NCBI RefSeq assembly: GCF_051903925.1
Contig: NZ_CP173678.1
Coordinates: 3,534,001-3,598,000, forward strand
Direction: 5' to 3'
Length of the DNA stretch: 64,000 bases
From: G051903925 sp051903925
Lineage (GTDB): Bacteria; Pseudomonadota; Alphaproteobacteria; Zavarziniales; Zavarziniaceae
The notes beneath the pieces are model-generated. The model ran no database searches. It was not told the origin of the DNA and was given only the letters and a program-made list of their open reading frames with translations. How positions within the stretch are numbered: position 1 is the first letter of the stretch; each line of letters starts with the position of its first letter. Positions 33,169 to 41,813 of the stretch are shown one piece after another. Both the position numbers and the translations under genes were made by a program.

Positions 33169-33921
33169 TCACCCCACCTTGGCGGTCTTGTTGCCAAAGC
33201 CCGCGATGCGCTCGGCCGCGTCGGGACCCAGACCCTCCGTCCGGTGCACCTCCCAGGAGAGGCCCTCGCCCAGGGTCATGCCGTCGGTCGCGATCAGCAG
33301 GCGCTTGTTGGCGCGCAGGCTGAACCATGAATTGGCCACCATGGTGCGAGCCAGGCTGTCGATCTCCGCCTCGAACGCATCGTCGGCCACGCAGACATTG
33401 GCCAGGCCCATCGCCTCGGCCTGGCGGCCGGAATAGGTCCGGCTGGTCAGCATCATCTCGCGCGCCTTGTACGGGCCGACGCGACGCGGCAGGCGCTGGC
33501 TCATGCCCCAGACGGGCGTCAGGGCCCACTTGCCATGGGTGTCGGCGAACTTGGCCGACTCGGCCGCGACCAGGATGTCGGCGGCCAGCGCCAGTTCCAG
33601 GCCACCCGTATAGCAATGCCCGTGGACGCCGACGATCACCGGCTGCGGCAGGTTCGCCAGCTTCTCGATCGTGGTGCCCTGCAGGCGCGGATCGCGCGGC
33701 CGGTCGCCCGCCGCGATGGCCCCCAGATCATTGCCGGCCGAGAAGCACTTGCCCGCCCCCTTGAGCAAGACGACGCCGACCGTCTCGGTCTGGGTCGCCA
33801 GCGTCTCGACATGGGCGCGCAATTCCTCGAACAGGGCGACCGTCAGGGCGTTCAGCTTGTCGGGCCGGTTCAGGGTCAGCGTGGCGATCCCGTCCTGGTC
33901 GTGGCGCAGCACCAGCGTCAT
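33169..33921 (-). CDS. Crotonase (enoyl-CoA hydratase/isomerase) family protein
   Basis: 250 residues from the ATG at 33921 (GGGAGG eight bases before it); the open frame reaches 34038 without support. The crotonase pattern is clear: LNRPDKLNALT, KCFSAGNDLGAI (oxyanion loop), and VIVGVHGHCYTGGLELALAADI. The first catalytic glutamate of hydratases is kept (GGLELAL) but the second position is His (DTHGKW), so it may be an isomerase or another crotonase-type enzyme rather than a classical hydratase. It is divergent from the thiolase gene, with 232 bases between starts, and the two may work on the same acyl-CoA pathway. Confidence 0.82.
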   Translation of the reverse strand: MTLVLRHDQDGIATLTLNRPDKLNALTVALFEELRAHVETLATQTETVGVVLLKGAGKCFSAGNDLGAIAAGDRPRDPRLQGTTIEKLANLPQPVIVGVHGHCYTGGLELALAADILVAAESAKFADTHGKWALTPVWGMSQRLPRRVGPYKAREMMLTSRTYSGRQAEAMGLANVCVADDAFEAEIDSLARTMVANSWFSLRANKRLLIATDGMTLGEGLSWEVHRTEGLGPDAAERIAGFGNKTAKVG

Positions 33922-34153
33922 GGTCTTGTCCTCCCGTTCCGGATCGGCGTCCGGTATCCATGTTCCGGCGCGCATGTTCAGGGCGCGGCCAGCCCTTGTC
34001 CATCGCAGCGGCGGCTGATCGGCGTTCAGCGCCGCCAATGCGTCACGCGGTCGTTGCAGGACTTGCAGTCGGTCCCCCGCCCATGCTTTCTGCCACGCGA
34101 CTATGAGGCACGCGCCCGGCAGCTGATCGCCGGCGCCCTTGGGAGGATCGAGA

Positions 34154-35326
34154 ATGGCTGAAGCCTATATCGTCGCAGCAGTGCGCACCGCCGGCGGGCG
34201 CAAGGGCGGCCGTCTCAGCGGCTGGCATCCGGCCGACCTGGGCGGTGCGGCGATCGACGCCATCGTGGACCGCACGGGCATCGACCCCGCCGTGATCGAC
34301 GACGTGATCTTTGGCTGCGTCGGCCAGGCCGGCGAGCAGTCGGTCAACATCGCGCGCAACGCGGTGCTGTCGTCCAAGCTGCCTGAGAGCGTGCCGGCGA
34401 CCTCCGTCGACCGTCAGTGCGGCTCGTCGCAGCAGGCCCTGCACTTCGCGGCCCAGGCGGTGATGTCGGGCGCCATGGACGTCGTCCTGGCCGGCGGTGT
34501 CGAGAGCATGAGCCGCGTGCCGATGGGCCTGGCCGCCGTGCTGCCGGCCAAGAACGGCTTCGGCACGTACAAGGGCCCGCACATGGAAGAGCGGTATCCC
34601 GGCATCCAGTTCAGCCAGTTCACCGGCGCCGAGATGATCGCCAAGAAGTACGGCCTGACCAAGGACCAGCTGGACGAGTTCGCCTACAACAGCCATCGCA
34701 AGGCGATCGCGGCGACCCAGGGCGGCGCCTTCAAGAACGAGATCGTCCCGGTCGAGATTACGACCCATGACGGCAAGAAGGAGCAGCACACGGTCGACGA
34801 GGGCATCCGCTTCGACGCCAGCCTGGACGGCATCAAGGGCGTCAAGCTGCTGGCCGAGGATGGCCGTCTGACGGCCGCCACCTCCAGCCAGATCTGCGAC
34901 GGCTCCTCCGCGACGCTCATCGTGAACGAGAAGGCGCTGAAGGCCCTGGGCCTGAAGCCGCTGGCCCGCGTCCACCACATGACCGTGATCGGCGCCGATC
35001 CGGTGATCATGCTGGAAGCCCCGATCCCGGCGACCAAGCGGGCGCTGGAAAAGGCCGGCATGAAGATCGACGACATCGACCTGTTCGAGGTGAACGAGGC
35101 CTTCGCCTCCGTTCCCGCGGCCTGGCTGCAGCAGACGGGTGCGGACCCGGAGCGGCTGAACGTCAATGGCGGCGCGATCGCGCTGGGCCACCCGCTGGGC
35201 GGCTCCGGCACCAAGCTGATGGCGACGCTGGTCCATGCCCTGCACGCCCGCGGCAAGCGCTTTGGCCTGCAGACGATGTGCGAAGGCGGTGGCCTCGCCA
35301 ACGTCACGATCATCGAGCGTCTCTGA
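34154..35326 (+). CDS. Thiolase (acetyl-CoA acyltransferase)
   Basis: 390 residues from the ATG at 34154, GGGAGG about 7 bases upstream. Catalytic Cys near residue 89 in VDRQCGSSQQ, the GGAIALGHPLGGSG block with the active-site His near 347, and the second Cys in MCEGGG near 377 are all present. The wording of the loops (GGVESMSRVPMG, FEVNEAFASVPAAW) fits the broad thiolase I/II group; degradative or biosynthetic use cannot be told. It would cleave 3-ketoacyl-CoA or condense two acetyl-CoA. A strong hairpin follows. Confidence 0.93.
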   Translation: MAEAYIVAAVRTAGGRKGGRLSGWHPADLGGAAIDAIVDRTGIDPAVIDDVIFGCVGQAGEQSVNIARNAVLSSKLPESVPATSVDRQCGSSQQALHFAAQAVMSGAMDVVLAGGVESMSRVPMGLAAVLPAKNGFGTYKGPHMEERYPGIQFSQFTGAEMIAKKYGLTKDQLDEFAYNSHRKAIAATQGGAFKNEIVPVEITTHDGKKEQHTVDEGIRFDASLDGIKGVKLLAEDGRLTAATSSQICDGSSATLIVNEKALKALGLKPLARVHHMTVIGADPVIMLEAPIPATKRALEKAGMKIDDIDLFEVNEAFASVPAAWLQQTGADPERLNVNGGAIALGHPLGGSGTKLMATLVHALHARGKRFGLQTMCEGGGLANVTIIERL

Positions 35327-35334
35327 TCGGCCCC

Positions 35335-35362
35335 CGCTCCCCCGCCATCCGGCGGGGGAGCG
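35335..35362 (+). terminator. Perfect 12-bp hairpin after the thiolase gene
   Basis: CGCTCCCCCGCC pairs exactly with GGCGGGGGAGCG around an ATCC loop, nine bases after the thiolase stop. GACTCCGTT follows rather than a pure T-run. Confidence 0.65.
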
Positions 35363-35411
35363 GACTCCGTTGCGCATGGTTGCTTAACCCTTTGCGGATC
35401 TGATCGGGCCC

Positions 35412-36452
35412 GTGCAGACCGCCCTCTCCATCCAGTACCTGCGTGCGCTGGCCGCCATGGCGGTGGTCCTGTTCCACGTCGCCCTGCACTTCGATCCGCT
35501 CGAAGGCTACTACGCGCACTATGAAGTGCTCGCCTATGGCGTGGATGTCTTCTTCGTCATCAGCGGCTTCATCATGTGGATCACGACCTGCCGGCAGCAG
35601 GGCGGGACCCGGCACTTCTATGCCAAGCGACTGGCCCGCATCGTGCCGCTGTACTGGCTGGTCACCGCCTTCATGGTGGGCGTGATGATCGTCCTGCCCC
35701 AGGTGGTGAAGAACAACCACTACGACCTTGGGCACGCGATCAAGTCGTTCCTGTTCATCCCCGCCCCCCATCCGGTCAAGGGGACGTTCGAGCCGGTGGT
35801 CAATGCCGGCTGGACCCTCAACTACGAAATGGCGTTCTATGCCCTGTTCGGCGCCATGCTGCTGCTGCCCGTCGCGATCCGGGCACAGGCAACAGTGGCG
35901 GTCCTGGTCGCCATCGCCGCCTTTGGCCTGCTGCCCTGGGCGCCGGGCTCGGTCATGGACTTCTACACGGCACCGATCATTCTGGAATTCGCCCTGGGCG
36001 TGCTGATCGGGCGCTGGGCGACCGCGCTGCCGCCTGTATCGGCCCGCGTCGGCTGGGCGCTGATGCTGGCGGGCGCGGCCGGCTTCGTGCTGGTAGCGCT
36101 CTTCCCCGGCGTGCTGCCACGCCTGGTTGCGGTGGGCCTGCCCTCCGCCGCGATCGTGCTGGGCGCCGTCGCGCTCGAGCGCGTCCGCCCCTTGCGCGAG
36201 CGGCCGGTGCTGCACCTGCTGGGCGACGCGTCCTATTCGATCTACCTGACCAACGCCATCGTGCTCTCGGCCCTGCGCCAGGCGGCGGAGCGGCTGGGCC
36301 TGTTCGACAGCGCGCTGGGCTGGGCCGTCTACGTGCCGCTGGCCCTGGGCGTGGCCGCCGCCGCGGGCATTGCCTGCTACTACTTGGTCGAGCGGCCGCT
36401 GATCGGCGTCTTCCGCCCGCGGCCGCCGCTCGGCGCTCAGCTGCGCGCGTAG
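35412..36452 (+). CDS. Acyltransferase family 3 membrane protein (OafA/ExoZ type)
   Basis: 346 residues from a GTG. The start IQYLRALAAMAVVLFHVALH, with the histidine in the first membrane helix, and VDVFFVISGFIMW plus KRLARIVPLYWLV in the next are the family signature. About ten hydrophobic helices follow. These inner-membrane enzymes add O-acyl groups to surface polysaccharides such as exopolysaccharide or lipopolysaccharide. No glycosyltransferases are near, so the target is unknown. Its 3' end overlaps the convergent DUF169 gene by 16 bases. Confidence 0.87.
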   Translation: MQTALSIQYLRALAAMAVVLFHVALHFDPLEGYYAHYEVLAYGVDVFFVISGFIMWITTCRQQGGTRHFYAKRLARIVPLYWLVTAFMVGVMIVLPQVVKNNHYDLGHAIKSFLFIPAPHPVKGTFEPVVNAGWTLNYEMAFYALFGAMLLLPVAIRAQATVAVLVAIAAFGLLPWAPGSVMDFYTAPIILEFALGVLIGRWATALPPVSARVGWALMLAGAAGFVLVALFPGVLPRLVAVGLPSAAIVLGAVALERVRPLRERPVLHLLGDASYSIYLTNAIVLSALRQAAERLGLFDSALGWAVYVPLALGVAAAAGIACYYLVERPLIGVFRPRPPLGAQLRA

Positions 36453-37216
36453 CTGACCGCCATGCCGGCCCGCACATCCTGCTGGATGCCATATTGCGGG
36501 AACGGGTAGCGCAGGCCGTTCTTTGACAGGGCCGCCATCCCGGCCAACGCCTTGGGGATGTCGAGCGGCGGCAGCGCCATCAGCATCTCGTCATCCAGCA
36601 CCCCGCCATAGCGCCGCTCGGCAAAGCACGGGATCGACAGGCTCGGCTGCCCCGTCGACAGCGCCCGCCCCCACGAATCGGCACAGGCCGACTCGCCCAC
36701 CACGCTCCAGTCGAAGCGCTTGTAGCCCGACCATTGCAGGCCGTTGATGAAGTACATCATGGCGCCAGGCGTTGCGTAGAACAGCGCGATGTCCGGGGTG
36801 CCCAGGCGCCCCGAGCCGAGGGGAGAGACGGCCAGCGCCTCGAACTGCCCATCGGGGACACAGGTCATCGCCGCCTGGTGCGCGGCCGAGTCGGTCGGCG
36901 TCTCGTACCAGACGCCGGCCATCTGGCGGCCCGACTGCCAGTCCGCGTCCTTGGCCCGGCCCAGGCCGACGACCGCGCGGCACTGGGCCCCCACCAGGTC
37001 GTCGGCGGTGATGCCGACCGTCCAGCCCAGGCGCGCCGCCTGCCCCACGACCTGGTCGAGCGTGTGGACGGACTCCGGCCGCCGGATGCGGGGGATCGCC
37101 TCCATCTCCGCCCGGTCGCGGAACAGCTTCATGCCGAAGGGGATGGCCCTTAGGCGCAAGGTCCGCTCCAGCTCGGTCGAGACTTGCCCCCAATCGGGTG
37201 TCTGGCTGCTGCTCAT
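36437..37216 (-). CDS. DUF169 domain protein
   Basis: 259 residues. ELERTLRLRAIPFGMKLFRD near residue 14 is the recurring start of DUF169 proteins. GWTVGITADDLVGAQCRAVVGL near residue 70 and the later YFINGLQWSGYKRFDWSVVGESACADSW carry cysteines (C81, and C187 in ESACADSW) kept in many members. The biochemical function of the family is not established; members sit near iron-sulfur or one-carbon genes in various bacteria. The start codon is the ATG at 37216, with AGGA-type bases upstream. It is divergent from the urea transporter operon. Confidence 0.78.
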   Translation of the reverse strand: MSSSQTPDWGQVSTELERTLRLRAIPFGMKLFRDRAEMEAIPRIRRPESVHTLDQVVGQAARLGWTVGITADDLVGAQCRAVVGLGRAKDADWQSGRQMAGVWYETPTDSAAHQAAMTCVPDGQFEALAVSPLGSGRLGTPDIALFYATPGAMMYFINGLQWSGYKRFDWSVVGESACADSWGRALSTGQPSLSIPCFAERRYGGVLDDEMLMALPPLDIPKALAGMAALSKNGLRYPFPQYGIQQDVRAGMAVSYARS

Positions 37217-37416
37217 GTGTCCTCCCAGGAATTGCAATCGTTCTTGCGTCGATCCTAGGCACCTCCGCCACGGCCGGCCAATTCTCCGTCGGGCGGTGCG
37301 CGACCCACGTGCGTGGCCAAACGGCTGGACCGGGTGCAACCACGCCACGCAGCCAGGGTGAAGCAGTGTTCTAGACCACCCTGGCGCGAAGCCATCCGCA
37401 CCGGAACGGCGTTCAT

Positions 37417-37461
37417 GCCCAATTTTGTGGCGCCACCACCCGCACCGCCCAGATTTTGGGC
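37417..37461 (+). promoter_or_regulatory. Two dyads upstream of the sigma-54 promoter, possible NtrC enhancers
   Basis: GCCCAATTTTGTGGCGCC (37417-37434) and GCCCA-GATTT-TGGGC (37447-37461, an exact 5-5-5 dyad) share a GCCCA...ATTTT...TGG core and are centred about 29 bases apart, three helical turns. They lie 45-90 bases upstream of the -24 element. Position and form suit an enhancer-binding protein such as NtrC, but the match to the enteric NtrC consensus (GCACC...GGTGC) is only partial. They occupy the middle of the 401-base gap 37217-37617; the rest of the gap before 37410 holds nothing recognised. Confidence 0.5.
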
Positions 37462-37503
37462 AAAGCGAGATTTGACCCCGCGCGGCTCGCCTTGGCTGTG
37501 GTG

Positions 37504-37518
37504 TGGCACGGTCCTTGC
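37504..37518 (+). promoter_or_regulatory. Sigma-54 (RpoN) promoter of the urt-ure block
   Basis: TGGCAC-GGTCC-TTGC is an exact match to the sigma-54 -24/-12 consensus (TGGCAC, 5-base spacer, TTGC), followed by a T. A transcript would start near 37530, about 90 bases before the urtA ATG. RpoN with NtrC controls urea uptake and urease in many proteobacteria under nitrogen limitation, which fits the genes downstream. Confidence 0.85.
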
Positions 37519-37617
37519 TGCCCCTGCTGTGCGTTGCAGGCGCACGCTGGGGAGCATGCGCCGGTTGGACGCCGCAGGCCGCGCGCACGCGGTGAGCCGT
37601 TGGGGAGAGGCACGAGA

Positions 37618-38904
37618 ATGAAGCAAACGTGGATGGCACGCCTGGCAGGGGCCGCCGTGGGCGCCGCCATGCTGGCCGGTGCGACGGCCGCACATGCCGC
37701 CGACACGATCAAGGTCGGCATCCTGCACTCGCTGTCGGGCACGATGGCCATCAGCGAGACGACCCTGAAGGACGTCATGCTGATGCTCATCGAGGAGCAG
37801 AACAAGCGCGGCGGCCTGCTGGGCAAGCAGCTTGAGGCGGTGGTCGTCGACCCCGCGTCGAACTGGCCGCTGTTCGCGGAAAAGGCCCGCCAGCTGATCG
37901 CGCAGGACAAGGTCGACGTGGTGTTCGGCTGCTGGACCTCGGTCAGCCGCAAGTCGGTCCTGCCGGTGTTCGAGGAGCTGAACAGCATCCTGTTCTACCC
38001 CGTCCAGTACGAGGGCGAGGAAAGCTCCAAGAACATCTTCTACACGGGCGCTGCCCCGAACCAGCAGGCGATCCCCGCGGTCGACTACCTGATGGCCGAG
38101 GAGAAGGTCGAGCGCTGGGTCCTGGCCGGCACCGACTATGTCTATCCGCGCACGACCAACAAGATCCTTGAGGCCTACCTGCTCGCCAAGGGCGTGAAGC
38201 AGGAAGACATCATGATCAACTACACGCCGTTCGGCCATGCCGACTGGCAGAACATCGTGGCCGAGATCAAGGCGTTCGGCTCCACGGGCCGCAAGACGGC
38301 CGTCGTCTCGACCATCAACGGCGACGCCAACGTTCCGTTCTACAAGGAACTGGCCAACCAGGGCATCAAGGCGACCGACATCCCGGTCGTGGCCTTCTCG
38401 GTCGGCGAGGAAGAGCTGGCCGGCCTGGACACCGCGCCGCTGGTCGGTCACCTGGCCGCCTGGAACTACTTCCAGTCGGTCGAGAACGAGGACAACGAGG
38501 CGTTCATCGCCGCGTGGAAGGCGTTCATCAAGAACGACAAGCGCGTCACCAACGACCCCATGGAAGCCCACTACATCGGCTTCAACATGTGGGTGAAGGC
38601 GGTGGAGAAGGCCGGCACGACCGACCCGACAGCCGTCATCGACGCGCTGATCGGCGTCTCCGTCCCCAACCTGTCGGGCGGCTACTCGGCGATGATGCCG
38701 AACCACCACATCACCAAGCCCGTCCTGATCGGCGAGATCCAGGCGGACGGCCAGTTCGAGATCGTCTCCCAGACGCCGGGCCTGGTCGTGGGCGACGAGT
38801 GGTCGGACTTCCTCGAAGGGTCCAAGGACCTGATCTCCGATTGGCGTGCGCCGCTGTCGTGCGGCAACTTCAACGTCAAGACGGGCAAGTGCGGCGGGAC
38901 CTGA
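37618..38904 (+). CDS. urtA: Urea ABC transporter substrate-binding protein
   Basis: 428 residues, with a signal peptide ending near AAHAADTI (about residue 28) and GGGGAGAGG upstream of the ATG. The mature part is the amide-type branch of periplasmic-binding folds: IKVGILHSLSGTMAISETTL, then VFGCWTSVSRKSVLPVFEEL near residue 101 and FYPVQYEGEESSKNIFYTGA near 123, which hold the urea-pocket residues in characterised UrtA. It captures urea in the periplasm for UrtBCDE. It is the first gene of the block under a sigma-54 promoter; a hairpin separates it from urtB. Confidence 0.95.
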   Translation: MKQTWMARLAGAAVGAAMLAGATAAHAADTIKVGILHSLSGTMAISETTLKDVMLMLIEEQNKRGGLLGKQLEAVVVDPASNWPLFAEKARQLIAQDKVDVVFGCWTSVSRKSVLPVFEELNSILFYPVQYEGEESSKNIFYTGAAPNQQAIPAVDYLMAEEKVERWVLAGTDYVYPRTTNKILEAYLLAKGVKQEDIMINYTPFGHADWQNIVAEIKAFGSTGRKTAVVSTINGDANVPFYKELANQGIKATDIPVVAFSVGEEELAGLDTAPLVGHLAAWNYFQSVENEDNEAFIAAWKAFIKNDKRVTNDPMEAHYIGFNMWVKAVEKAGTTDPTAVIDALIGVSVPNLSGGYSAMMPNHHITKPVLIGEIQADGQFEIVSQTPGLVVGDEWSDFLEGSKDLISDWRAPLSCGNFNVKTGKCGGT

Positions 38905-38931
38905 GCCCGTCAGCGCGTACCCTGAAGAGCG

Positions 38932-38958
38932 GCAGGCCGGGCCTCGTGCCCGGCCTGC
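38932..38958 (+). terminator. 11-bp hairpin between urtA and urtB
   Basis: GCAGGCCGGGC pairs exactly with GCCCGGCCTGC around a 5-base loop, in the 150-base gap after urtA. Such structures between a binding-protein gene and its permease genes commonly stabilise the upstream message or cause partial termination, giving more binding protein than membrane components. Confidence 0.55.
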
Positions 38959-39054
38959 GTGCCCCAGGCCCCCTGCCCGCGCCTGCCGGCAGCCGTCCCG
39001 ACGGCCCGCCCGCGAACGCACGATCCGACTCCTGATCCCTGAACCGCTGGTGCG

Positions 39055-40671
39055 ATGACCCGTATCCTGACGTCGCTGCTCCTTGCCCCGATGCTGGCCC
39101 CGCTTCTGGCCCTGGCGCTGGTCCTCGCGGCCGGGACCGGAGCAGCCCGCGCGGCCCCGCTGGACGAGGCCTTTGCCAAACTCGCAGCCGGCGGTTCCGA
39201 CAATGTCGAAGCCGGCATCCTGATGGTCGTCGCCAGCGGCGACAGCCGCAGCATTGAGATCCTGGAAGCCCTGGCCGACAATCGCCTGCAGGCGGGTCCG
39301 GCGGGTGCCGCGATCAAGCTTGCCAATGGCGACCTGGTCGACGCCGCGACCGGCCAGCCCTTTGCCGGCAGTCCGCCGCCCGGCCTGAAGCCGGTGCGTG
39401 CCAACAACCGCATCCGCCGCGCCGTGTCCGCGGCACTTGGCCAGCTCACCCTGCTGTCGCCCGACAAGGCCAAGCGGCTGGAGGCCGCGACGTCCGTCTT
39501 CCGCAGCCGCGACCCGACCTCCCTGCCCCTGGTCGAGGCGGCGCTGGAGAAGGAGCAGGACGGCCAGGTGAAGCAGGCGCTTGAACTGGCGCGCGCCGCC
39601 GTCCTGCTGCACACCGGCACCGACACCCAGAAGCTGGAGGCGATCCCGCAGATCCGCGCGCTGGCCAATGCCGATGCGCGCGGCCTGCTGGCGACGATCC
39701 CCAACCCGTCGCCTGCGGTCGCGGCGGCTGCGGACGAGGCCGTGGCCGGGATCGACAGCGCCATGGCCGCCTGGTCCATTGCCCAGAACGCGTTCTTCGG
39801 CCTCAGCCTGGGAAGCGTGTTGCTGCTGGCGGCGATCGGCCTTGCCATCACCTTCGGCGTGATGGGCGTCATCAACATGGCGCATGGCGAGATGGTGATG
39901 ATCGGCGCCTATGTGACCTTCATGGTCCAGGAGGTGATCCGCAATCACGCGCCTGGGCTGTTCGACTGGTCGCTGGCGATCGCCCTGCCCATCGCCTTCG
40001 TCGTCGCAGGGCTGGTCGGCATGGCGATCGAGCGTGGCGTGATCCGGTTCCTTTATGGCCGGCCGCTGGAGACGCTGCTGGCGACCTTCGGCCTCAGCCT
40101 GATCCTGCAGCAGGCCGTGCGCACGATCTTTGGCCCCACCAACCGCGAGGTGGGCAACCCGTCCTGGATGAGCGGCTCCTATGAACTGGGCGGCATGATG
40201 CTGACCTGGAACCGGACCTGGATCATCGTCTTTTCGGCCGTCGTCTTCGTCCTGCTGCTGGTGATCCTGCGGCGGACCGCCTTTGGCCTGCAGATGCGCG
40301 CCGTGACCCAGAACCGGCGCATGGCGGCCGCCATGGGCATCCGCACCGCGTGGGTCGACAGCCTGACCTTCGGTCTGGGCTCGGGCGTCGCCGGCATTGC
40401 CGGCGTGGCGCTCAGCCAGATCGACAATGTCAGCCCCAACCTGGGCCAGGGCTACATCATCGACAGCTTCATGGTCGTGGTGTTCGGCGGCGTCGGCAAC
40501 CTGTGGGGCACGCTGGTCGGCGCGCTGTCGCTGGGCGTCCTGAACAAGATCCTGGAGCCGTTCGCCGGCGCCGTCCTGGGCAAGATCATCGTCCTGGTCC
40601 TGCTTGTCCTCTTCATCCAGCGAAGGCCGCGCGGGCTGTTCCCGCAAAAGGGCCGGGCGGTCGAATCATGA
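39055..40671 (+). CDS. urtB: Urea ABC transporter permease UrtB
   Basis: 538 residues, longer than LivH-type permeases because of the N-terminal extension typical of UrtB: a signal-like helix (residues 1-37), then a helical extracytoplasmic domain to about residue 235, including the LADNRLQAGPAGAAIKLANG and RDPTSLPLVEAALEKEQDG segments. The permease proper (about 240-538) has VMGVINMAHGEMVMIGAYVTF, the family loop SYELGGMM, and GLGSGVAGIAGVALSQIDNV. It forms the inner-membrane channel with UrtC. The stop overlaps the start of urtC. Confidence 0.95.
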   Translation: MTRILTSLLLAPMLAPLLALALVLAAGTGAARAAPLDEAFAKLAAGGSDNVEAGILMVVASGDSRSIEILEALADNRLQAGPAGAAIKLANGDLVDAATGQPFAGSPPPGLKPVRANNRIRRAVSAALGQLTLLSPDKAKRLEAATSVFRSRDPTSLPLVEAALEKEQDGQVKQALELARAAVLLHTGTDTQKLEAIPQIRALANADARGLLATIPNPSPAVAAAADEAVAGIDSAMAAWSIAQNAFFGLSLGSVLLLAAIGLAITFGVMGVINMAHGEMVMIGAYVTFMVQEVIRNHAPGLFDWSLAIALPIAFVVAGLVGMAIERGVIRFLYGRPLETLLATFGLSLILQQAVRTIFGPTNREVGNPSWMSGSYELGGMMLTWNRTWIIVFSAVVFVLLLVILRRTAFGLQMRAVTQNRRMAAAMGIRTAWVDSLTFGLGSGVAGIAGVALSQIDNVSPNLGQGYIIDSFMVVVFGGVGNLWGTLVGALSLGVLNKILEPFAGAVLGKIIVLVLLVLFIQRRPRGLFPQKGRAVES

Positions 40672-41813
40672 TGCGGCTTCTCTTCAGGGACCGCCTGACG
40701 CTCGGCTTCGTCGTCGTCGTCATGGGCTTTTCCATCCTGCTGGCGCTGGGCAACCTGCTCTTTCCGCCGGATTCGGCGCTGCACGTGCCGGCCTATATGC
40801 TGCCGCTGGCGGGCAAGTACCTGTGCTATGCCCTGCTGGCGCTCTCGGTCGACCTGGTCTGGGGCCAGGTCGGCATCCTCAGCCTGGGCCATGGCGCCTT
40901 CTTCGCGCTGGGCGGCTATGCCTTCGGCATGCACCTGATGCGCGAGATCGGGCCGCGTGGCGTCTATGGCAATCCGGTCCTGCCCGACTTCATGGTCTTC
41001 CTGAACTGGCAGGAACTGCCCTGGTATTGGCTGGGCTTCGACAACTTCCTTTTCGCCTGCCTGATGGTCGTCCTGGTGCCGGGCATCCTGGCCCTGGTCT
41101 TCGGCTACCTGGCCTTCCGCTCGCGCGTCACGGGCGTCTACCTGTCGATCATCACCCAGGCGCTGACCTTTGCCCTGCTGCTGGCCTTCTTCCGCAACGA
41201 CATGGGGTTCGGCGGCAACAACGGCCTGACCGACTTCAAGGACGTGCTGGGCTTCAACCTGCAGGCCGATGGCACGCGGGCCACGCTGGTCATCCTGTCG
41301 GCCCTGGCGCTCTGCATCGCCTTCATCGGCGTGCGCGCGCTGACCCAGTCCCGCTTCGGCAAGGTGCTGGTCGCGATCCGCGACGCGGAGAGCCGGACCC
41401 GCTTCATGGGCTACCGGGTGGAGCAGTACAAGCTGGCCGTCTGGGTCCTGTCGGCGGTGATGGCGGGCATCGCCGGCGCCCTCTACGTGCCCCAGGTCGG
41501 CATCATCAACCCGTCCGAGTTCGCCCCCCAGAACTCGATCGAGGCGGTGATCTGGGTGGCCCTGGGTGGCCGCGGCACGCTGGTGGGGCCGGTCCTTGGC
41601 GCCTTCATCGTGAACCTGGCCAAAAGCTACTTCACAGGCGCCATTCCCGAGCTGTGGCTGTTCGCCCTGGGCGGCCTGTTCGTGCTGGTCACCGTGGCGC
41701 TGCCCTTCGGCATTGTCGGCCTGATCAAGCAGATGACGAAGCGCAAGGCGGCGCCTCCGCCAGCGCCGCCCGCACCCCCCGCCGCAACCGTCCAGACGCA
41801 GGCCGCCGAATGA
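40668..41813 (+). CDS. urtC: Urea ABC transporter permease UrtC
   Basis: 381 residues from the ATG at 40668, which overlaps the urtB stop (a second ATG follows at once). It is a LivM-type membrane protein with about ten helices: LVWGQVGILSLGHGAFFALGGYAFG near residue 65, FGGNNGLTDF near 183, AIRDAESRTRFMGY near 240 and IEAVIWVALGGRGTLVGPVLGA near 291. A Pro/Ala-rich tail (AAPPPAPPAPPAA) closes the protein. With UrtB it forms the urea channel. It overlaps urtD by four bases (ATGA). Confidence 0.95.
   Translation: MMRLLFRDRLTLGFVVVVMGFSILLALGNLLFPPDSALHVPAYMLPLAGKYLCYALLALSVDLVWGQVGILSLGHGAFFALGGYAFGMHLMREIGPRGVYGNPVLPDFMVFLNWQELPWYWLGFDNFLFACLMVVLVPGILALVFGYLAFRSRVTGVYLSIITQALTFALLLAFFRNDMGFGGNNGLTDFKDVLGFNLQADGTRATLVILSALALCIAFIGVRALTQSRFGKVLVAIRDAESRTRFMGYRVEQYKLAVWVLSAVMAGIAGALYVPQVGIINPSEFAPQNSIEAVIWVALGGRGTLVGPVLGAFIVNLAKSYFTGAIPELWLFALGGLFVLVTVALPFGIVGLIKQMTKRKAAPPPAPPAPPAATVQTQAAE

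Noticed and set aside
37255..40647. An 1130-codon minus-strand frame across urtA and urtB
   Set aside because: urtA and urtB are certain on the other strand, and this frame would cover the sigma-54 promoter. It is a shadow frame.
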